From the NCBI GenBank assembly GCA_937969495.1, contig CALBVY010000029.1:1-46446 (forward strand): a stretch of 46,446 nt of DNA. The letters run 5' to 3'. A program made the position numbers and the translations under genes. Shown here in pieces: positions 42,968-46,446 of the stretch. How positions within the stretch are numbered: position 1 is the first letter of the stretch; every line of letters starts with the position of its first letter. Source of the DNA: an uncultured Verrucomicrobiales bacterium (GTDB lineage: Bacteria; Verrucomicrobiota; Verrucomicrobiia; Verrucomicrobiales; Akkermansiaceae). Below the pieces are notes generated by a model that did no database searches, was not told the DNA's origin, and saw nothing but the letters and a program-made list of their open reading frames with translations.

Positions 42968-44899
42968 ATGAAGCTACCCGCCCAAATCCCAACGCTACTA
43001 CTCACTTTATGTGCTTGGGGAAGCCTACTTGCCTCACCCTCTGCTGCACCAATCAAGCGTGGCCCCTATCTCCAACTAGCCACAGAGAACTCCATCAGAA
43101 TAGTCTGGAGAACTCAAAAAAAAATCACGCCTGTAGTCCGCTATGGCTTCAAAGCTCATGATCTTAATATGACGAGCTCAGGAAGCTCCATCCTACTCCG
43201 CCAGACTCAAAAAGCCCACCAGAGTCATTTCACCAAACCTCTTTCCCAAGCCCCACGCGGCACCCACCAGTATGAAGCCACCGTTTCACAGCTTCAGCCG
43301 GATACCCTCTATCACTATGCTGTTTATGATGGCGACCAGCGCTTAACATCAGCAAACCAGCGCTTCACCTTCCGCACCCACCCAAGGCCAGGCACCAAAC
43401 GTGATACTTATATCTGGGTAGTTGGAGACTCAGGAACGGGAGAACAGGCGCAAAAGCAAGTGCACCAAGCAATGCTTCGTTATAACCAAAAAAACAAGCT
43501 GACCCTCGATATGTTCCTCCACGTTGGTGATATGGCATACGGCAGCGGCACCGATCCTGAATTTCAGAAAAAATACTTTAAGGTCTACCAACAAACTTTA
43601 CAGAACACCGTATGCTGGCCCGCCATGGGGAATCATGAAGGAAAAACTTCACAGGGAAAAACAGGCACCGGCCCTTATTATGACGCTTACATCACCCCTA
43701 CCAAAGCTGAAGCAGGCGGCGTAGCTTCAGGAAACGAGTCTTACTATTCCTTCGATTACGGCCGCATCCACTTCATCGTTCTTAACTCTCATGATTTAGA
43801 CCGCCGCCCCACAGCCACCATGGCTCAGTGGCTACGCGAAGATCTAGCTAAAACATCTCCTAAGAAAACAGACTGGCTCATCGCCTACTGGCACCATCCA
43901 CCTTACACCAAGGGATCTCATGACAGTGACACTGAGCACCAACTCATCGAAATGCGTGAGCATATCATGCCGATTTTGGAGTCAAACGGCGTCGATCTCG
44001 TGCTCTCAGGCCACTCCCACATCTATGAGCGCTCCATGCTGATGGATGGCGCTTATGAAACACCCACCATCGCAGAAAATAAAATCCTCGATGATGGAGA
44101 CGGTGATCAAAAAGGTGATGGCGCTTACCAGAAAAGCCCCGGCCTCAAGCCAAATCAAGGCACCGTTCAGATCGTCACCGGACACGGCGGTAAAGGCATG
44201 AAGCGCAAAGGCTACTCACCAGTCATGCGCCGCAGCATCCTCCAGTACGGCTCGACACTCATTCAGGTAAAAGGCTCAGAGCTCATAGTATCAATGCTGA
44301 ACAAAGACGGCAAAATCGCGGATACATTCCAAATTCACAAAAAGAAACCCATACAGCCTAAGCGTATCGCCCAGCCATGGCAACCAGGCGTCATCAAAGT
44401 AGGCAAACCCATCATCCCACAAAATGCGCTCTGGAAATACCACACCATGAGTCACCCAGCCGACCACTGGACAGCACCCGATTTTTCCACCTCCGAATGG
44501 AAACAAGGCAGGGCAGGCTTTGGCTACGGAGATGAAGATGACAGCACTCCACTCGCCATTAAAAATCAGTTCCCCAGCGTCTACATTCGCCGAGATTTCA
44601 CCTTGGATAATGTGGGAGATGCACAGGATCTCTGGCTTTCCATCAGCTACGATGATGCTTTTATCCTATACATCAACGGCCAAGAAGCACTGCGCAAAGG
44701 TGTCGGTAAAGGCAGAGGAGCAAAGGCTCGGCGCATCGTCAGCCATGAAGCCCAAGGTAAGTTCGAGCTATTCCACCTCGCCCCTTCAGCACAACTTTTC
44801 CGAAAAGGCCGCAACGTCATCGCCGTAGAAGGTCATAATATAAAAAAGAATAGTTCAGACTTCACCCTGCACCCTTCACTCTTGCTCAAAACACGCTAA
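42968..44899 (+). CDS. Secreted purple-acid-phosphatase-like metallophosphoesterase
   Basis: A secreted phosphoesterase of 643 residues from the ATG at 42968; an upstream in-frame start at 42842 would lie inside the permease gene. A signal peptide is present (MKLPAQIPTLLLTLCAWG region). A purple-acid-phosphatase N-terminal fibronectin-like domain follows (about 30-140, GPYLQLATENSIRIVWRT). The dinuclear-metal motifs appear in order: VGDSGTG, HVGDMAYG, GNHEG, WHHPP and GHSHIYERS. The last 150 residues are a jelly-roll-like domain (SVYIRRDF, WLSISYDDAFILYINGQEAL, GRNVIAVEGHN). That domain is seen in various secreted Verrucomicrobia and Planctomycete proteins and may bind glycans. It probably releases phosphate from esters outside the cell. 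The next gene starts 2 bp after its stop. Confidence 0.92.
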   Translation: MKLPAQIPTLLLTLCAWGSLLASPSAAPIKRGPYLQLATENSIRIVWRTQKKITPVVRYGFKAHDLNMTSSGSSILLRQTQKAHQSHFTKPLSQAPRGTHQYEATVSQLQPDTLYHYAVYDGDQRLTSANQRFTFRTHPRPGTKRDTYIWVVGDSGTGEQAQKQVHQAMLRYNQKNKLTLDMFLHVGDMAYGSGTDPEFQKKYFKVYQQTLQNTVCWPAMGNHEGKTSQGKTGTGPYYDAYITPTKAEAGGVASGNESYYSFDYGRIHFIVLNSHDLDRRPTATMAQWLREDLAKTSPKKTDWLIAYWHHPPYTKGSHDSDTEHQLIEMREHIMPILESNGVDLVLSGHSHIYERSMLMDGAYETPTIAENKILDDGDGDQKGDGAYQKSPGLKPNQGTVQIVTGHGGKGMKRKGYSPVMRRSILQYGSTLIQVKGSELIVSMLNKDGKIADTFQIHKKKPIQPKRIAQPWQPGVIKVGKPIIPQNALWKYHTMSHPADHWTAPDFSTSEWKQGRAGFGYGDEDDSTPLAIKNQFPSVYIRRDFTLDNVGDAQDLWLSISYDDAFILYINGQEALRKGVGKGRGAKARRIVSHEAQGKFELFHLAPSAQLFRKGRNVIAVEGHNIKKNSSDFTLHPSLLLKTR

Positions 44900-44901
44900 G
44901 T

Positions 44902-45801
44902 ATGCCACGCACACTCGTCATCTTCTTCAGCTGTCTCATCTGCCACACTCAGGCACACGAGAGCCCCAGCCATTCTCTTGAGCTTCTCAACGAGCATATT
45001 GAAGAGCATTCCACACCCTCCCTCTTGTTTCAGCGAGCCATGGCATATAAGGAATTAGGAAAAATGAACCTCGCCATAGCCGATCTAACCCTTGCCCTAA
45101 AGGAAAAACCTAATCACCTCCCATGGCTAATCGAACGCTGCCGCATCGAACTCATCAAACACCAAGCAGACATTGCCCTGGGCACAGCCAACAAATGCCT
45201 CAAACTTGCTAAATCCAACACCCAACGCGCAGAAATCCACATCCTACGCGCCCAGGCCTACCAGCTCAGCAGCAAACCCAAACCATCTCTTCACGCATGC
45301 CAGCTCGCATTTAAAGAAGTCCCCGATGGTAAAATCGATTGGTTCTTACTTCGCTCAGAGAATCATTATTTATTAGGACTTCACAAGGAACGTATTCGCG
45401 GACTGAAAGCCGGCCTCAACACTTATCCAGAAACCATTCTCAAGCCTCACTACGTAGATGCCTTAATCGATGCCGGCCAACACCAAGCCGCGCTCTCCAT
45501 CATTGAAAAAGAACTCCCCACTCTACGCTGGCAAGCACACTGGCAGATCAAAAAAACACGCGTCCTCATCACTCTCGACCGCCAGATAGAGGCTCAGACT
45601 TGCCTCCAGATCGCCACTCAAGAAATTCAACAACGGCTCAACCCTGCCCACCCAGATATCTTTCTCCTCGCAGACCAAGCACACACAGAACTTCTCATGG
45701 GAAAACAAAAAGAAGCCAAGGCCACTCTGCGCAAACTCCGCAAACACCGCGCCCCCAGATGGCTAACCTCCCGCATTCAATCTCAAATCACTAAGGACTA
45801 A
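44902..45801 (+). CDS. Secreted TPR-repeat protein
   Basis: A 299-residue protein with a signal peptide (hydrophobic core about 5-15, cleavage after QA) and a helical repeat body. TPR-like units are visible (LLFQRAMAYKELGKMNLAIADLTLAL, HILRAQAYQLSSKPKPSLHACQLAF and later repeats). The start is 2 bp after the phosphatase stop, so the two are translated from one message, and the protein may act with that enzyme. A role in binding or export is inference only. Its frame is open throughout. Confidence 0.82.
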   Translation: MPRTLVIFFSCLICHTQAHESPSHSLELLNEHIEEHSTPSLLFQRAMAYKELGKMNLAIADLTLALKEKPNHLPWLIERCRIELIKHQADIALGTANKCLKLAKSNTQRAEIHILRAQAYQLSSKPKPSLHACQLAFKEVPDGKIDWFLLRSENHYLLGLHKERIRGLKAGLNTYPETILKPHYVDALIDAGQHQAALSIIEKELPTLRWQAHWQIKKTRVLITLDRQIEAQTCLQIATQEIQQRLNPAHPDIFLLADQAHTELLMGKQKEAKATLRKLRKHRAPRWLTSRIQSQITKD

Positions 45802-45845
45802 CTCCGTCCTTGCTTCTTGGCTCCCGATTCTTAAACCTAGCCGCC

Positions 45846-46406
45846 ATGCGCAACATCGTTTATTTTGATTTGGAAACCCAAAGAAGCTTCGGCGATGTCG
45901 GCGGCGCCAAGAATAAAGATAAAATGGGAATCTCCGTTGGAGTAGCCTACTCCACACACACCGAGCAATATCATGTCTTTGGCGAGGACCAAACAGACGA
46001 TCTCGTCGATATGCTCATCAAGGCAGACCTCGTTGTAGGCTATAATCACATGTACTTCGATTACCCCGTACTCCAAGGCTACACCATCCTCGATCTCCCT
46101 AACCAAACCGTCAACCTCGATATGATGGTTGATATCGAGCAGATACTCGGCCATCGCCTGAAGTTAGACTCTCTAGCATCTGCCTCCCTAGGCACTGGCA
46201 AGTCCGCAGACGGACTCGATGCCCTGCGCTGGTGGCAGGAGTATAAAAAAACCGGCAATAATGAACCGATGATGAAAATCGCCGAATACTGCTGCTACGA
46301 TGTAAAAGTCACCAAGGAAGTACACGAATTCGGCATTAAAAACGGCTTTTTAAAATACAACGATCGCAACGGCAACCCCACCCAAGTGGATGTCAATTGG
46401 TCATAA
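45846..46406 (+). CDS. DnaQ/RNase H-fold 3'-5' exonuclease-like protein
   Basis: A 186-residue protein with an exonuclease fold of the YprB/PolB-like kind. Motif I is YFDLET (acidic DxE), motif II is NHMYFD and motif III is YCCYDV, so the acidic metal-binding residues are present. The ATG at 45846 (MRNIVYFD) fits; an upstream in-frame TTG at 45810 would add 12 residues of poor fit. It probably trims or processes DNA or RNA in the cytoplasm, but the substrate cannot be told. It stands 44 bp after the TPR gene. About 40 bases remain to the end of the window with nothing recognisable. Confidence 0.85.
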   Translation: MRNIVYFDLETQRSFGDVGGAKNKDKMGISVGVAYSTHTEQYHVFGEDQTDDLVDMLIKADLVVGYNHMYFDYPVLQGYTILDLPNQTVNLDMMVDIEQILGHRLKLDSLASASLGTGKSADGLDALRWWQEYKKTGNNEPMMKIAEYCCYDVKVTKEVHEFGIKNGFLKYNDRNGNPTQVDVNWS

Positions 46407-46446
46407 ATAATAGCCCCTAAAGCTCCCCAGCTAACAATAAGCAGCC

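Noticed and set aside
1-46446. CRISPR array, tRNA or rRNA genes, insertion sequences or prophage
   Set aside because: Reading through the intergenic stretches I saw no regularly spaced repeats, cloverleaf-like sequence, transposase or phage protein.

Overview
The window looks like chromosomal DNA from a member of the Verrucomicrobiota, probably a marine Verrucomicrobiales lineage. I infer this from protein character and gene sets, not from a marker RNA: a MoxR/DUF58/von Willebrand A (vWA) module of the kind common in Planctomycetes and Verrucomicrobia, a secreted sialate O-acetylesterase, a human-type DeoC beside ALDH16-like proteins, a divergent FtsZ with a long acidic linker, and an orphan RelE-fold protein. 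No rRNA, tRNA, CRISPR array, insertion sequence or phage gene was recognised. Coding density is high and no gene-free stretch exceeds 300 bases. Almost no start codon has a Shine-Dalgarno sequence in front of it.

Layout. 1-14017: after the last codons of an upstream gene comes a same-strand module of a coiled-coil membrane protein, MoxR AAA+ ATPase, large membrane protein, ABC ATPase, ABC permease, DUF58 protein and BatA-type vWA protein. A sialate O-acetylesterase on the opposite strand follows, then a second large vWA protein. 14080-18973: thiD, a small lipoprotein, then deoC with two in-frame ALDH genes that look like a split ALDH16. 19099-24814: a trans-4-hydroxy-L-proline catabolic cluster (deaminase, alpha-ketoglutarate semialdehyde dehydrogenase, epimerase, PAS-AraC regulator, D-hydroxyproline dehydrogenase). 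24934-27845: a secreted C39-like cysteine peptidase and hisD.

27864-37661 (minus strand): a Spy-like anchored helical protein, a KefB-type antiporter, a membrane-anchored protein of unknown function, ftsZ, a small membrane protein, a large HEAT/TPR protein and a lipoprotein alpha/beta hydrolase. 37762-46406 (plus strand): a RelE-fold protein, a TPR membrane protein, comEC, a LolC/E-type permease, a purple-acid-phosphatase-like metallophosphoesterase, a secreted TPR protein and a DnaQ/RNase H-like exonuclease.

How the genes work together. The hydroxyproline genes can convert trans-4-hydroxy-L-proline to alpha-ketoglutarate (epimerase, FAD dehydrogenase, deaminase, semialdehyde dehydrogenase). 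A PAS-AraC regulator is divergent from the epimerase, with a candidate direct-repeat operator between them. DeoC and the ALDH pair can turn deoxyribose-5-phosphate into glyceraldehyde-3-phosphate plus acetaldehyde and oxidise the latter. The MoxR module probably couples a chaperone-like ATPase with vWA scaffolds and an ABC transporter at the envelope.

Most noteworthy: the ALDH16 split by a single in-frame amber codon, an FtsZ T7 loop lacking one catalytic aspartate, a ComEC hydrolase domain with a damaged metal motif, a LolC/E-like gene whose conserved reading frame starts upstream of any standard start codon, and the near absence of Shine-Dalgarno motifs. I found no clearly new defence system or similarly novel machine.
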